Part shown: piece by piece, positions 15,001 to 20,410 of the stretch
Layout of the letters: each line of letters opens with the position of its first letter
How positions within the stretch are numbered: position 1 is the first letter of the stretch
From: Rhodococcus sp. Leaf278
Lineage (GTDB): Bacteria; Actinomycetota; Actinomycetes; Mycobacteriales; Mycobacteriaceae
Reading direction: 5' to 3'
Assembly (NCBI RefSeq): GCF_001426085.1
Contig: NZ_LMRR01000043.1
Coordinates: forward strand, 1-64,000
DNA: 64,000 nucleotides
Program-made: the position numbers and the translations under genes
Notes under the pieces: generated by a model
What the model saw: only the letters and a program-made list of their open reading frames with translations
Databases searched by the model: none
Told to the model about the DNA's origin: nothing

Positions 15001-16904
15001 CGGTCGTGATCGTGCCGCCCGGCACGTTCGGCGGCAGCGAACTTGCCGACCTGCTGGAGTCCGAACACGTCACGCACGCATTCCTGACGCCGGCGGCGTT
15101 GTCCTCGATCGACGAGTCTCGGCTCGGCACCGTACGTGTCCTTGCCGTCGGCGGCGAGGCCTGCACTCCGGAACTGGTGGCGAGGTGGGCACCCGGCCGC
15201 ACGATGTTCAACGGCTACGGTCCGACCGAGACCACGATTCAGGCGAGCGTCGGTGGGCCGTTGGTCCCCGGCGGCACGGTGGACGTCGGCAGCCCGGGCA
15301 CCGGATTCCGGTTCATGGTGCTCGACGCACGCCTGCGCCCGGTCCCGGTGGGAGTGTCGGGAGAGCTGTACATCGCCGGCCCCGGCACCGCACGTGGGTA
15401 CTTGCGACGGTTCGGCCTCACGGCCGAGCGGTTCGTAGCCGACCCGTTCGGCACCCCGGGCGAACGGATGTACCGGACCGGTGACGTCGTACGCTGGGGG
15501 AGCACAGGTGCGGTCGAATTCGTCGGACGCAGTGACTTCCAGGTCAAGGTGCGCGGCTTCCGTATCGAGCTCGGCGAGATCGACTCCGCCCTCACCGAGA
15601 ACGAACAGGTCGGATTTGCCGCCACGATCGGACACACCGCTGCGTCCGGGGACACGGTGCTCGTGTCCTATGTCCTGGCGGCAGACGGAGAGGCGGTCGA
15701 CACCGAAGCGCTTCGGGATCGAGTCGCGAAAGTGCTTCCGCGTCACATGGTTCCGTCGGCAATCATCGAACTCGACGACATTCCGCTCACCCCGGTGGGC
15801 AAGCTCGACCGTCGCGCACTGCCGATACCGGAGCTGACGGTCTCGACAACGCCGTACAGGGCACCGAGTACCGACGTGGAGGCGGCCATCGCCGATGCCT
15901 TTGCTCAGGTTCTCGGAGTCGAGCGAGTCGGTATGGACGACAACTTCTTCGAGCTCGGCGGAACCTCGCTGGTGGCCACGAAGATCGTTCCTGCCATCGA
16001 AGATGCCATCGGAGTACGAGTGCCGCTGCAAGCGTTGTTCGTCGACCCGACACCGGCCGGGCTGGCCGCACGGGTTGCGTCCGACGCCGATGCCGCGGGT
16101 GCCGATCTGGATTCGGTGTTCGGTGTGATGATTCCGCTGCGTGGAGCCGGGTCGAAGGCACCGCTGTTCTGCGTCCATCCGGGAATCGGGCTCTCGTGGG
16201 GATATGCCGGTATCGTCGCAAAGCTGACCGACGACCGCCCCGTGTACGGCTTGCAGCTGCCGAGCATTGTGGAAGGTACGACGTTCGGTTCCATTCGCGA
16301 CCTCGCGCACCGGTACGCCGACGAGATCCGCACTGTCCAGCCGGTCGGGCCGTACCACCTGCTCGGTTGGTCGCTCGGCGGCTCGCTCGCTCACGCGATC
16401 GCTGTGGAATTGCGCAGCACCGGTAGCGAAGTACGCACTCTCGCTCTGCTGGACAGCTATGTCGACGGCCACGACGAGGACAACGTCGACGGCGCGTTGA
16501 GCGTCGAGAATCTGCTCGGTGGACTGGGTCTCGACCTGTCGGCGCAGCCGTCGGCCGAGCCGTTGACCTACGAGCGGGGTGTAGAACTGCTCGACGAGTC
16601 CTTGGGTCAGACGACCGGCGTGACCGCCGATCATCTGCGAAGGATCAACGCTGGGTTCGAGAATTCGACGAAAATCATGGCCGAGTTCGTTCCGGATGTC
16701 TTCGACGGAGATGTTCTGTTCTTTTCCGCAACGAAGGGTGCGAGTGACGGAATTGTTCGGTCACCGCAGGAATGGCGACCGTACGTCACAGGAGATATCG
16801 TCATCCACGATGTCGAGGTTTTCCACAACGAGATGACAAATGCCGATGCGGCCGATGTAATCGGGCCGATCGTCGATTCTCATCTGGGTAATACACCTGA
16901 ATAA
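33..16904 (+). CDS. Non-ribosomal peptide synthetase, 3' portion (A-end)-T-E / C-A-T / C-A-T-E / C-A-T / C-A-T-TE; 5' end broken
   Basis: Multimodular NRPS making a peptide of at least five residues, 5623 residues visible. Approximate domain order: end of an A domain with the GKLDR motif (1-40); T with LGGDS (48-118); E with HHLVIDG (140-600); DCL-type C with HHILLDGWS (620-1056); A (1083-1580); T (about 1620); LCL-type C with HHIAADG (1680-2126); A (2140-2660); T (about 2705); E (2760-3223); DCL-type C (3245-3683); A (3705-4203); T (about 4245); LCL-type C (4305-4753); A (4773-5266); T with LGGTS (about 5310); TE with GWSLGG (5365-5620). Specificity residues of the second full A domain read DFWNIGMVHK, the classic threonine code, and the next E domain implies D-(allo-)Thr. 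The other codes read roughly DALFAGAIFK, DALFVGGIMK and DAYFAGGIQK; I cannot assign them. The TE implies hydrolytic or cyclising release. The GTG at 33 lies inside an A domain and is not a real start. An in-frame stop at 12-14 and continuation of the A domain in another frame at 1-33 indicate a frameshift or assembly error. No MbtH gene is visible. Confidence 0.95.
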   Translation: MGSVLPAHMVPSALVMLESIPLTPAGKLDRNALPEPDWSAQVTTGGRDADNAVEKTLSGLFAEVLRLDHVGVDDSFFALGGDSIMSIQLVSRAKAAGLALSPRDVFEHKTVAALAEVVAAGDGTAPLVLEELPGGGVGDVPLTPIVAWMLDRTAVLDKHTQTAVLTLPADIELDVLRATVQTVLDHHDMLRGVLHRGEHPAMEVLPVGSVSAQSVVHRVSSSTVHGPQFSEQAKTEAAAAVARLAPDSGVMIQMVWFDAGTEGSRLLVVAHHLVIDGVSWRILVPDLASAWAQIIGGSTPELAPVGTSMRRWSHGLREVTATRADELEIWRSVVAQPDPLIGSRALDREIDVYRTVDKIELTLPTDVTEGLLTALPDAFHGSVNDGLLAALALATAVWRRGRGVVVDDALISLEGHGREDHVVPGADLGRTIGWFTTIYPLRLTLDGIDLDDALAGGADAARLIKSVKEQLLAVPDHGIGYGMLRYLDETGAAALRDFPAPQISFNYLGRYSTDIPDELRGHGWLPVDDSGVGDSQDEDLPVAAVLDINAVTTATPTGPRLEASFAFPIGVLDAAEVAELVELWRQALTALTKLAQRPGAGGFTPSDLDLVRLDQSSIDDLERVYPTLDDIWSMTPLQAGLLFHAELSDQSVDAYIVQLVLELRGDVDEARFRRSAQALLRRHANLRTAFVHNTDGESIQIVHHDVDVPWSSIDLTGLDVDDRAAELERIEHEDRATRFNMAQAPLLRFMLITMAPGEWRLVMTNHHILLDGWSTPLLLKDLLTLYVVDGDETVLPRVPAYRDYLSWLARRDRSAATAAWTDALAGLSEPTLLTPVESRRQESTLAGRALISLDTAQTDRLRAVARARGVTMNSMVQASWAMVLGTLTGRSDVVFGATVSGRPPEVSDIESMVGLFINTLPVRIVLDPSETLGEYLDRVQAEQAALLDHHYLGLTDIQRAVGPAVAFDTLTVFESYPMDRAGLSAETDLAGMHVHDVHDGSDTAQYPLTLVAMVDDRLHIEAKYLPELFEDSVVRATIDRIVRVLEAIAADTDRRIGSLSLLSEDELGRLAPVHGPASSSVRLLPEILTDAAATNTDGLALWSESGSLGYDELDSRSSALARALIARGAGPETVVALALPRSVDSVLAIWAVAKTGAAFLPIDPSYPRDRVEHMLVDSEASIGLTLATHVSAVDGLGSARWTVLDQDETRAELEHLPTTPVRDDDRTRPMHVDQVAYLIYTSGSTGVPKGVTVTHRGLANLAEEERSRFEVSPDARVLAFASPSFDASILELVMVFSGAATMVIAPTSVYGGTELAALLAEQNVTHAFVTPAALASVDPEGLTELRVVATGGDVCPPELVARWAPGRLMFNAYGPTEATIFSSISDSLNVDSPIDIGSPTIGFSEVVLDARLHPVPVGVAGELYLAGPALARGYHSRFGLTADRFVANPFAEPGARMYRTGDVVRWTESGTLEYVGRSDFQVKVRGFRIELGEIDAVLTDDPTVEFATTVGVDGPAGNTILVAYVLPRPGRQIDTASLRTHVSSSLPTHMIPTAFVELESIPLTPAGKLDRKALPAPDLHLGSDSRAPRTETERIIAEIFGEVLGIDAVGIDSSFFDLGGDSLSATRLTARVNTALDAAISVRALFEAPTVESLAERVDSNPQGTVRRPALVAKPRPSSIPLSLAQQRMWFINQFDVTSAAYNIPLAVRLTGRLDIAAMSAAVNDVLERHESLRTVFPTQGERPEQKILDAQTASRELDVVDLEADAIVAAVSAAAAQGFDVSTELPFRAVLYRVAPDEFVLSIVVHHIAADGASMAPLARDVMVAYGSRVAETAPMWTPLEVQYADFAIWQRDVLGDESDPSSLAAQQLDFWKTALADLPEVLPLPLDRPRPARQSLRGNSVRFEIEPDTHAKLVDIARANEATVFMAVHAAWSVLMARLSGTEDIAVGTPIAGRGDAALDDLVGMFVGTLVLRTEVAPQLSFVDLLRATRTADLAAFDNTDVPFERLVDVLDPTRSTDHSPLFQVLLEFQNNTSAALELPDLTVQAVDIDAHVAKFDLQLTVAEKFDETGAPSGMTAAITYAVDVFEESSVQEFSARFGAVLDAVTADPDSAVGDIDLLLPGELGAMTHEWNHAGLEADDSTLSDRFAAAAARFPDSRAVVFGDRSMTYAELDERSSRLARVLVSRGVTSESLVAVAMPRDEQLIVALLAVIKSGGGYLPIDVSYPADRLAFMLEDASPVCVISTVADSASVPASDLEVLLVDSPELIDELNGVSGTPLTDADRSGTTSADSIAYVIYTSGSTGRPKGVQIAHRNVATLFANTADLFDFDSRDVWTMFHSYAFDFSVWELWGPLLHGGTLVVVDYYTARSPELFRELLVREKVTVLNQTPTAFYQFAEADRVATAAVGTADDSAELSLRYVIFGGEALDLGQLGRWYTRHDESAPTLVNMYGITETTVHVSHLALTEEFAASASASVIGQAIPALNVAVLDARLNPVPPGVTGEMYVSGAQLSRGYLGRADLSATRFVAHPSGIAGSRMYRTGDTARWNRDGALEYMGRSDMQVQLHGFRIELGEIESALLAFDGVAASVVSVRDDGFGDRLIGYVVAESGRTLDHAAVLDFVGTTLTSYMVPAALIVLDELPLTANGKLDRRALPAPDFSANVTESRLPATEVESILAGLFADVLGLDAVGVDDSFFALGGDSIMSIQLVSRAKAAGLVLAPRDIFERKTVAALAEVVVLGGDAVVLEELDGGGVGPLPLTPVVRWMLDRSTDFGRYTQTALLQLPVGIDSDTLERTVQAVLDRHDMLRSRLFQDSDGTWREEVSPIGSVSAASVVHAVPVNSIDGSEFSTRAAAELDAAADRLVPADGVMVQMVWFQGPGGSGRLLVVAHHLVIDGVSWRIIVPDLATAWSQIVAGNEPELAAVGTSMRRWSTGLAEVTASRAGELGLWQRILDGEDPTIGSRSLDKRVDVDATVQRIRTSLPVEVTERLLTTVPNVFRGSVNDGLLAGLALALTAWRRERGDAVRSALITLEGHGREDAVVPGADLGRTVGWFTTIFPVRLDLGSVDITDALAGGDSAGALIKAVKEQLLEIPDHGIGYGMLRYLDSAGAEALSGYAAPQVSFNYLGRFSTGSSEGMEDVGWIPVADAELGDAQNPDMPVPAALDINAVTTSTPDGPQLDATFAFPAGILDADEVDRLIELWTQALTSITEHASADGAGGLTPSDLELVDIDQKSIEVLENRFPDLDDVWSMSPLQAGLLFHARLAGEVGSDTAGVDAYMVQLGLELRGTVDSVRMHAAVDKLVSRHPNLRAAFVHNSSGESLQIVQSSVTVPWAEIDLRGEADVEAALEAVLEADRGVRFEMDSAPLLRFTLITLADDHWRLLLTNHHILLDGWSTPLVVKELITLYVTESDDSMLPRVPAYRDYLTWMRQRDVSISTAQWVSAMAGVEEPTLLVTGDRGRQLSTVSRESERSLSIETTAALRDFAARRGSTLNTLVQTAWGIVLATLTGRDDVVFGATVSGRPPEVPGIEGMIGLFINTLPVRVTLDPKEPLGALVDRVQSEQASLLDHHYLGLTDIQRAAGAGVAFDTLTVFESYPVDRAGASAATDFAGMQVTDILGTDAAHYPLTLVSSVDERLNLKAKYLPELFDVEDVDAIVDRVERVLDAVLADEQQPLARLGLLDQAEFASLAPVFGIEGRSERLLPEIFSDAAAIDPDAVALRSVDGELTYRELDRRSNRLARILLSHGVQTETFVALGIGRSIESVLTVWAVAKSGAAFVPVDPNYPADRIEHMLADSGASFGVTTRAHLDDLPSTVPWIILDDLATDGPNGMSDEPIADSERHGRVTLDSAAYTIYTSGSTGVPKGVVVTHSGLDNFATEQRERYDVSKESRTLHVSSPSFDASVLEYLLAFGVGATMVIVPPTVYGGEELASLLASEAVTHGFITPSALASVDPTGLDTFADVVVGGEAVPAELVGKWAPGRNLYNGYGPTEATIMSNISTPMVAGEPVSIGGPVRGVHEVVLDSRLQPVPVGVAGELYLAGVGLARGYHDRMGLTAERFVADPFGAPGSRMYRTGDVVRWTPHLTVEYVGRSDSQVKVRGFRIELGEIDAALSAHPAVDFAATFGIPGPSGATVLVAYVRLTGVDVDTFDTVVLRDHLAAALPSHMVPSAIVVLETIPLTPVGKLDRAALPIPEFGAATSYREPTTPAELTVSAVFSEILDVDRVGADDSFFELGGDSLSATRVIARVNAEFGTAIGVRTIFETPTVSGLAKAVGTADTRTQRPALVAAPRPEHIPLSLAQQRMWFINRFDTSSAAYNVPLVVKLTGQLDTAALAAAVVDVLERHESLRTTFPEGPQFPVQLVHPAGDVAPTVEPERIDAGVLTDRVALLAGRGFDVTTEIPVHVELFQVLDTTGAAAEDQVFVLAMVVHHIAADGASMAPLARDVVLAYSARSAGRAPDWRPLPVQYADYTLWQRSLLGDEKDESSVAAAQLKYWTTALAGLPDLLPLPTDRPRPTTQDFRGGRVRFTIDAEIHRALVEMTREQNVSMFMVLHAAFAVVLARLSGTDDIAITTPVAGRGDAGLDDLVGMFVNTLVLRSRVVDATPFVDLLMQVKTQDLDAFDHTEMPFERIVEVLNPTRSTAYAPLSQVALSFQNNEKASLELPELRVEGFDFDVPVAKQDLQLLVSENFGDDGRPAGFEAAFDYATSLFDAATVDAIAARLVRVLDAVGSNLLTAVGDIDILGADEKQALAPARGPADVALRTWPEMLAASVALDPYAVAVTYRGVSLSYADLDSWSNRIARMLIDYGVGPETFVALALPRSIESVLSVWAVAKTGAAFLPVDPSYPSDRIAHMLEDSRAAMGLTDVDSRDSLPDTVPWLVLDDPETSSELSRYPVDAVTDSERTATLHLDHPAYLIYTSGSTGRPKGVAVRHRGLTNLQAEVIDRFRPTRDSRVSHIASPSFDASVYELTMAFGVGATVVIVPPGTFGGSELADLLESEHVTHAFLTPAALSSIDESRLGTVRVLAVGGEACTPELVARWAPGRTMFNGYGPTETTIQASVGGPLVPGGTVDVGSPGTGFRFMVLDARLRPVPVGVSGELYIAGPGTARGYLRRFGLTAERFVADPFGTPGERMYRTGDVVRWGSTGAVEFVGRSDFQVKVRGFRIELGEIDSALTENEQVGFAATIGHTAASGDTVLVSYVLAADGEAVDTEALRDRVAKVLPRHMVPSAIIELDDIPLTPVGKLDRRALPIPELTVSTTPYRAPSTDVEAAIADAFAQVLGVERVGMDDNFFELGGTSLVATKIVPAIEDAIGVRVPLQALFVDPTPAGLAARVASDADAAGADLDSVFGVMIPLRGAGSKAPLFCVHPGIGLSWGYAGIVAKLTDDRPVYGLQLPSIVEGTTFGSIRDLAHRYADEIRTVQPVGPYHLLGWSLGGSLAHAIAVELRSTGSEVRTLALLDSYVDGHDEDNVDGALSVENLLGGLGLDLSAQPSAEPLTYERGVELLDESLGQTTGVTADHLRRINAGFENSTKIMAEFVPDVFDGDVLFFSATKGASDGIVRSPQEWRPYVTGDIVIHDVEVFHNEMTNADAADVIGPIVDSHLGNTPE
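246..320 (+). repeat. Intragenic repeat, copy 1 (T domain before an E domain)
   Basis: By eye this stretch is over 90 percent identical to 8115-8189. Both encode the 4'-phosphopantetheine site LGGDSIMS of a carrier domain that feeds an epimerisation domain. The similarity continues more loosely through the two E domains (about 450-1830 and 8310-9700). This fits T-E module duplication or gene conversion within the NRPS. Confidence 0.75.
8115..8189 (+). repeat. Intragenic repeat, copy 2 (T domain before an E domain)
   Basis: Second copy of the near-identical T-domain block at 246-320, offset 7869 bases. It precedes the second E domain of the NRPS. Blocks like this are prone to collapse in short-read assembly and to recombination in vivo. 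Confidence 0.75.
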
Positions 16905-17004
16905 CGTTTTGGCGTGTTCTTCACATCGAGAGCACCTGTACGAATACCATCGGCGTTCGATACGAATGCGGTCGAATGCTCGTCACTACAACCAGGGGAC
17001 AGAA

Positions 17005-17601
17005 GTGAAACTGATCAGAACAGCTACGGTCGCGGTGGCGTTGACCGCCGCAGTAGCCACCGGAGCGGGCCAGGCCGTAGCAGACCCGTCGTCGGACACG
17101 GTGAACTACCAGACGTCGGTCAACCCGGATGGAACCGTCAAGACCATCCTCGACGCCGGCCTGTTCCGGGTCGATGCGACGAGCGAGACAGTGTCGATCA
17201 TCGATCAGTCCGGTGCCACACTCGCAACGGTTCCGCTGGAATACACCATCAACGGCACGGTCTACTCGATCGCACCCCTGATCGGTGCCGAGGGTCGCGA
17301 ATTGTCCTTGACTCCGCAGACTGTCCCCGTCGCCGACGTCGCGGGTCCTCGGACCAAGCAGCAGGCATTCGACAACATGGTCAACCAGCTGGCCATCGGC
17401 TGGAACAACGGCGGCGGCGTCGGCACAGCTATCGGTGCGGGCCTCGGCTTCGCCATCGGCTGCGTATCCATCTTCCCGAACTTCATTTCCGGTTGCATCA
17501 TCGGAACTGTGATCGGAACCGTAGCCGGAACGGTAATCGGAATCAACAACGCCAACCCGCAGGCCCAGCCCGCGGTATTCGAGTACTTCACCACTCCGTA
17601 A
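17005..17601 (+). CDS. Secreted protein with glycine-zipper C-terminal half, unknown function
   Basis: I do not recognise the family. The GTG at 17005 is chosen because AGGGGAC lies just upstream and the product then starts with a clean signal peptide: VKLIRTA, a hydrophobic alanine-rich stretch, and a cleavage-like AVADP near residue 28. The mature part has a polar half rich in Thr and Val. It is followed by an alternating Gly/Ile/Ala segment (about residues 130-180) with two cysteines and repeated GxxxG spacing, typical of glycine zippers that insert into or span membranes. About 198 residues. It lies 100 bases behind the NRPS on the same strand, so it may be co-transcribed, and it converges on the ADC synthase gene. 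Roles in export, product immunity or cell-surface association are only guesses. Confidence 0.7.
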   Translation: MKLIRTATVAVALTAAVATGAGQAVADPSSDTVNYQTSVNPDGTVKTILDAGLFRVDATSETVSIIDQSGATLATVPLEYTINGTVYSIAPLIGAEGRELSLTPQTVPVADVAGPRTKQQAFDNMVNQLAIGWNNGGGVGTAIGAGLGFAIGCVSIFPNFISGCIIGTVIGTVAGTVIGINNANPQAQPAVFEYFTTP

Positions 17602-17630
17602 GGCGCGACAAGCGTCGACAGACGCGAACG

Positions 17631-17669
17631 AAACGGTGGGTAGGGCGCGTGCGCCCTACCCACCGTTTT
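17631..17669. terminator. Bidirectional intrinsic terminator
   Basis: A perfect inverted repeat of about 17 bp (left arm AAACGGTGGGTAGGGCG; right arm its complement) around a short GC-rich loop, with T-rich sequence after the right arm and A-rich sequence before the left arm. It lies between the convergent secreted-protein gene and the ADC synthase gene and reaches the latter's stop codon at 17668-17670, so it can serve both transcripts. Confidence 0.85.
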
Positions 17670-19728
17670 ACGTTCGGCCGGTCAGCGCTCGGCGCATGGA
17701 CACGGCCTTGACCATCGTTTCCTCGAACTCCTCATCGGGATCGGAGAGTGCGACGATCGCACCGCCTACCCCGTAGGTTACTTCGTGTTCGGTGGCGACA
17801 ATCGTGCGGATGACGATCGAGAAGTCCGCAGTACCGGTGATCGAGAAGTAGCCGATAGCACCCGAATACACACCGCGCGGACCGTCTTCGAGCTTGTCGA
17901 TGATCGCCATGGTGCGGATTTTCGGGGCGCCGGTCATGGATCCACCCGGAAACGCTGCGCGGATACAGTCGGCAGCCGACGCATCGTCGCGCAGGCGACC
18001 ACGGACCGTCGACACCAATTGGTGTACGGGAGCGTAGGTTTCGACGTCGAACAACTTCGGAACGTGCACCGAACCCGGGATGCAGACCTGAGCCAGGTCG
18101 TTGCGGACCAGATCGACGATCATGAGGTTCTCGGCCTTGTCCTTCTCGTTTGCGACAAGGTCGGCTTTGAGCGCGTTGTCCTCTTCGGAAGTCGCTCCGC
18201 GCGGACGAGTTCCCTTGATCGGCTTGGATTCCACGATGCGGTCTGCGTCGATACGTAGGAAACGTTCGGGGGACGCGCTCAAGACCGAGACCTCGGGGAA
18301 ATTCAAGAAGGCACTGTACGGGGTCGGGTTGATTTCCCGCATGTACGAATAGGTTGCCGCGGGGTCGATGGTGCCGGCCACCGTAGCGGTATTCGTCAGG
18401 CAGACCTCGTAGGTTTCACCGGAGCGGATTTCGGCGAGGCACTGGGAAATCAAATCGAGGTAACGGGCGCGATCGTGACGCAGTCGCGGTTCGAGTGAGT
18501 GCTCTGCACCGAGCAGAGGTGTGCCGGACGAGCCCGTGTGGGAACGGGCCGCCTCGGCGGATTGCCCGGACAATCCACGCAGTGTGGCTGTCACCGAGTC
18601 GAACCACTGCGCCAACACGGGGTCACCGGGGGTGGTGGCCAGACCCATCAGATAGAGGGTGCCGGCCTCGTGGTCGAAGACCAACGCGCGATCGGCGAAG
18701 ACCATCGAGGCGTCCGGGGTGGCGGACGTGTGTACCAACTGTCCGCCGGTGTCGGCCTTCAGCTCGTAGCCGAGATATCCGACGTAGCCGAGTCCGAAAG
18801 CAAACGGAAGGTCATGGCGAGGGGGAGTGGCACGTTCACGCAATCGATCGTCGATGTAGTCGAAGAATGTGGAGTGAACGAGCTCCGTCGTACCGTCGGC
18901 ACCCTGCACGGTCACCGTGGTCTCGGCGACAGAGTAGGTGATGTACTCCGCGTGTGGACCCGAGCAGTCGCCCATGACGGTGAACCTGCATTCGGGCTCG
19001 AGCGCAGCGCTGCCGTCCAGCCAGAAACTTTTCTTACCGTTGGCGTAGAGCGTCGCGAAAACCTGCTCGGGATCGAAAACTTCGTCGAGAGATCGGGTTT
19101 CGATAGTGAACATCGAATGCTGGGTACCTTCGGCACTCGATGCGCTGGACTGCGCCAACGTCAGGTCTCTGAAGTTGGCGAGCAGCTCGCGTCCGTACTC
19201 GGTGCTGATGGATTCGGGATGGAATTGCACACCCCACATCGGCTTGCTGCGATGCCGAACTGCCATCACCAGACCGTCGGGTGTCCACGCGACTTCCTCG
19301 AAGTCCGCAGGCGTCTGTGTCACGACCAGCGAGTGGTAGCGAACCACCGAGTAGGGAGACGGGATTCCGGCGAACAGGTCGACACCGGTGTGACTGATAT
19401 CGGTGATTCTGCCGTGCATCGGCGTCGGTGCGAGGTCGACTCTGCCACCGAACAGATGGCACAACCCCTGGTGCCCGAGGCACACACCGAGAATCGGAAG
19501 GCCCGATTCACGGATCACCCGACTGCTGATACCGAAGTCCTGCTCGAGATCCGGGCGTCCGGGGCCGGGGGAGATGACCACGTTGTCGTAGGCACCGAAG
19601 TCCAGAGACGACCACTCGACGTCGTTCTTGACCACTGTCGGAGGGCGTCCGTTGACCTCGGCCAGAAGGCTGTACAGGTTGTAGGTGAACGAATCGTAAT
19701 TGTCCACGATAAGAGTGTTGATGGTCAT
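17668..19728 (-). CDS. pabAB: Aminodeoxychorismate synthase, fused glutaminase (PabA) and synthase (PabB) subunits; PapA-like
   Basis: Converts chorismate and glutamine to 4-amino-4-deoxychorismate (ADC). The N-terminal class I amidotransferase domain (about 1-195) has the nucleophile in GVCLGHQG and the His/Glu pair in FHPES. The C-terminal chorismate-binding domain (about 220-680) carries PIKGTRPRG, whose Lys marks PabB-type ADC synthases (TrpE has Ala there), plus GGSMTGAPK and a YSGAIGY-like block. 686 residues, the usual size of a fused PabAB/PapA. It is the second gene of an operon, nine bases after the mutase stop. Fused enzymes serve either folate synthesis, with PabC, or 4-aminophenylalanine synthesis, with PapB and PapC. 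No pabC lies nearby, but a mutase homologue and an NRPS do, which favours the second role. That role is inferred. Confidence 0.93.
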   Translation of the reverse strand: MTINTLIVDNYDSFTYNLYSLLAEVNGRPPTVVKNDVEWSSLDFGAYDNVVISPGPGRPDLEQDFGISSRVIRESGLPILGVCLGHQGLCHLFGGRVDLAPTPMHGRITDISHTGVDLFAGIPSPYSVVRYHSLVVTQTPADFEEVAWTPDGLVMAVRHRSKPMWGVQFHPESISTEYGRELLANFRDLTLAQSSASSAEGTQHSMFTIETRSLDEVFDPEQVFATLYANGKKSFWLDGSAALEPECRFTVMGDCSGPHAEYITYSVAETTVTVQGADGTTELVHSTFFDYIDDRLRERATPPRHDLPFAFGLGYVGYLGYELKADTGGQLVHTSATPDASMVFADRALVFDHEAGTLYLMGLATTPGDPVLAQWFDSVTATLRGLSGQSAEAARSHTGSSGTPLLGAEHSLEPRLRHDRARYLDLISQCLAEIRSGETYEVCLTNTATVAGTIDPAATYSYMREINPTPYSAFLNFPEVSVLSASPERFLRIDADRIVESKPIKGTRPRGATSEEDNALKADLVANEKDKAENLMIVDLVRNDLAQVCIPGSVHVPKLFDVETYAPVHQLVSTVRGRLRDDASAADCIRAAFPGGSMTGAPKIRTMAIIDKLEDGPRGVYSGAIGYFSITGTADFSIVIRTIVATEHEVTYGVGGAIVALSDPDEEFEETMVKAVSMRRALTGRT

Positions 19729-19737
19729 CGAACTGCT

Positions 19738-20133
19738 CTACCGTTCACTCTCGAGGCCTGAACCGGCCACCGGAGAATCGATGATCAAGTCCTCGACGCG
19801 ACATGCTTCGGCAATCATCGATCGGTACAGCTCTTCGAGGAAGTCGGGGGACAGGCCGTTTGCGGATGCGAAGTCTCGAGCACGTTCGGTCACCAACCCG
19901 ACACGGCCGGGTTGCATCATGGGAATGTCATGTTCTCGCTTCACGTGTGCAACTCGGACACACACATCGATGCGGTCTCGAATTGCGGCGCGCAGGACTT
20001 CGTCTATTCCGTCCAACTCACGCCTCAGCTCGGCAAGCTTCTGTTCGCCTGTTGCGCGATGACCTTCGAATGTCGCCTCGGAGACTGCTGCGCTCAGAGC
20101 ATCGTTGGAGCGTTGATCAAAATCCTGGCTCAC
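19738..20133 (-). CDS. Chorismate mutase-family (AroQ type II) protein, probable 4-amino-4-deoxychorismate mutase (PapB-like)
   Basis: A 131-residue AroQ-fold protein: helix 1 with LRRELDGID, helix 2 with VKRE, loop IPMMQPGR, and a C-terminal helix with EACRVEDL. Aligned by eye to E. coli chorismate mutase, the arginines equivalent to R11, R28 and R51 and the lysine equivalent to K39 are kept. D48 becomes Gln, E52 becomes Val, S84 becomes Ala and Q88 becomes Glu. Those positions include contacts to the C4 hydroxyl and ether oxygen of chorismate, so a substrate with an amino group at C4 is plausible. It is first in an operon with the ADC synthase, as expected for PapB/CmlD-type enzymes making 4-amino-4-deoxyprephenate. 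An ordinary chorismate mutase remains possible. The PapC-type dehydrogenase is not in the window. Confidence 0.8.
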   Translation of the reverse strand: MSQDFDQRSNDALSAAVSEATFEGHRATGEQKLAELRRELDGIDEVLRAAIRDRIDVCVRVAHVKREHDIPMMQPGRVGLVTERARDFASANGLSPDFLEELYRSMIAEACRVEDLIIDSPVAGSGLESER

Positions 20134-20356
20134 GAGTTACTGCCCCCTGCTTTTTTCGACTCCTGTGGTGGTGCATATCGGAATGCACCGACCATTGTTA
20201 CGGAAGACATCGGCTATCGACGACCTGCGCGGCAATCGATGCTCGATCATGACACCTCGCGCGGTTTCACCGCCACTCAACAGTATTGGAACACGCGAGA
20301 GCGCGACGATAAACACACTTTCCTCGACCGAAACGTACGTCGAGTCGGAATAGCAT

Positions 20357-20399
20357 AAAAAAAACTGCACCGCCGGATTGTTTCCAATCAGGCGGTGCA
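20357..20399 (-). terminator. Intrinsic terminator downstream of rbpA
   Basis: Arms TGCACCGCC and GGCGGTGCA, extended after one mismatch by GATTG/CAATC, around a TTTC loop. Read on the minus strand the hairpin is followed by a run of eight T. It sits 12 bases past the rbpA stop codon. Confidence 0.88.
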
Positions 20400-20410
20400 T
20401 GCGGCGAACC

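Noticed and set aside
14943..16634. 563-codon open frame on the minus strand within the NRPS
   Set aside because: It lies fully opposite the A-T-TE coding sequence; its composition is that of an antisense shadow in GC-rich DNA and no domain is recognisable.
33..16904. Siderophore role for the NRPS
   Set aside because: No iron box, no hydroxyornithine or dihydroxybenzoate genes and no transporter lie near it; the iron-uptake genes are over 31 kb away. It remains possible but unsupported.
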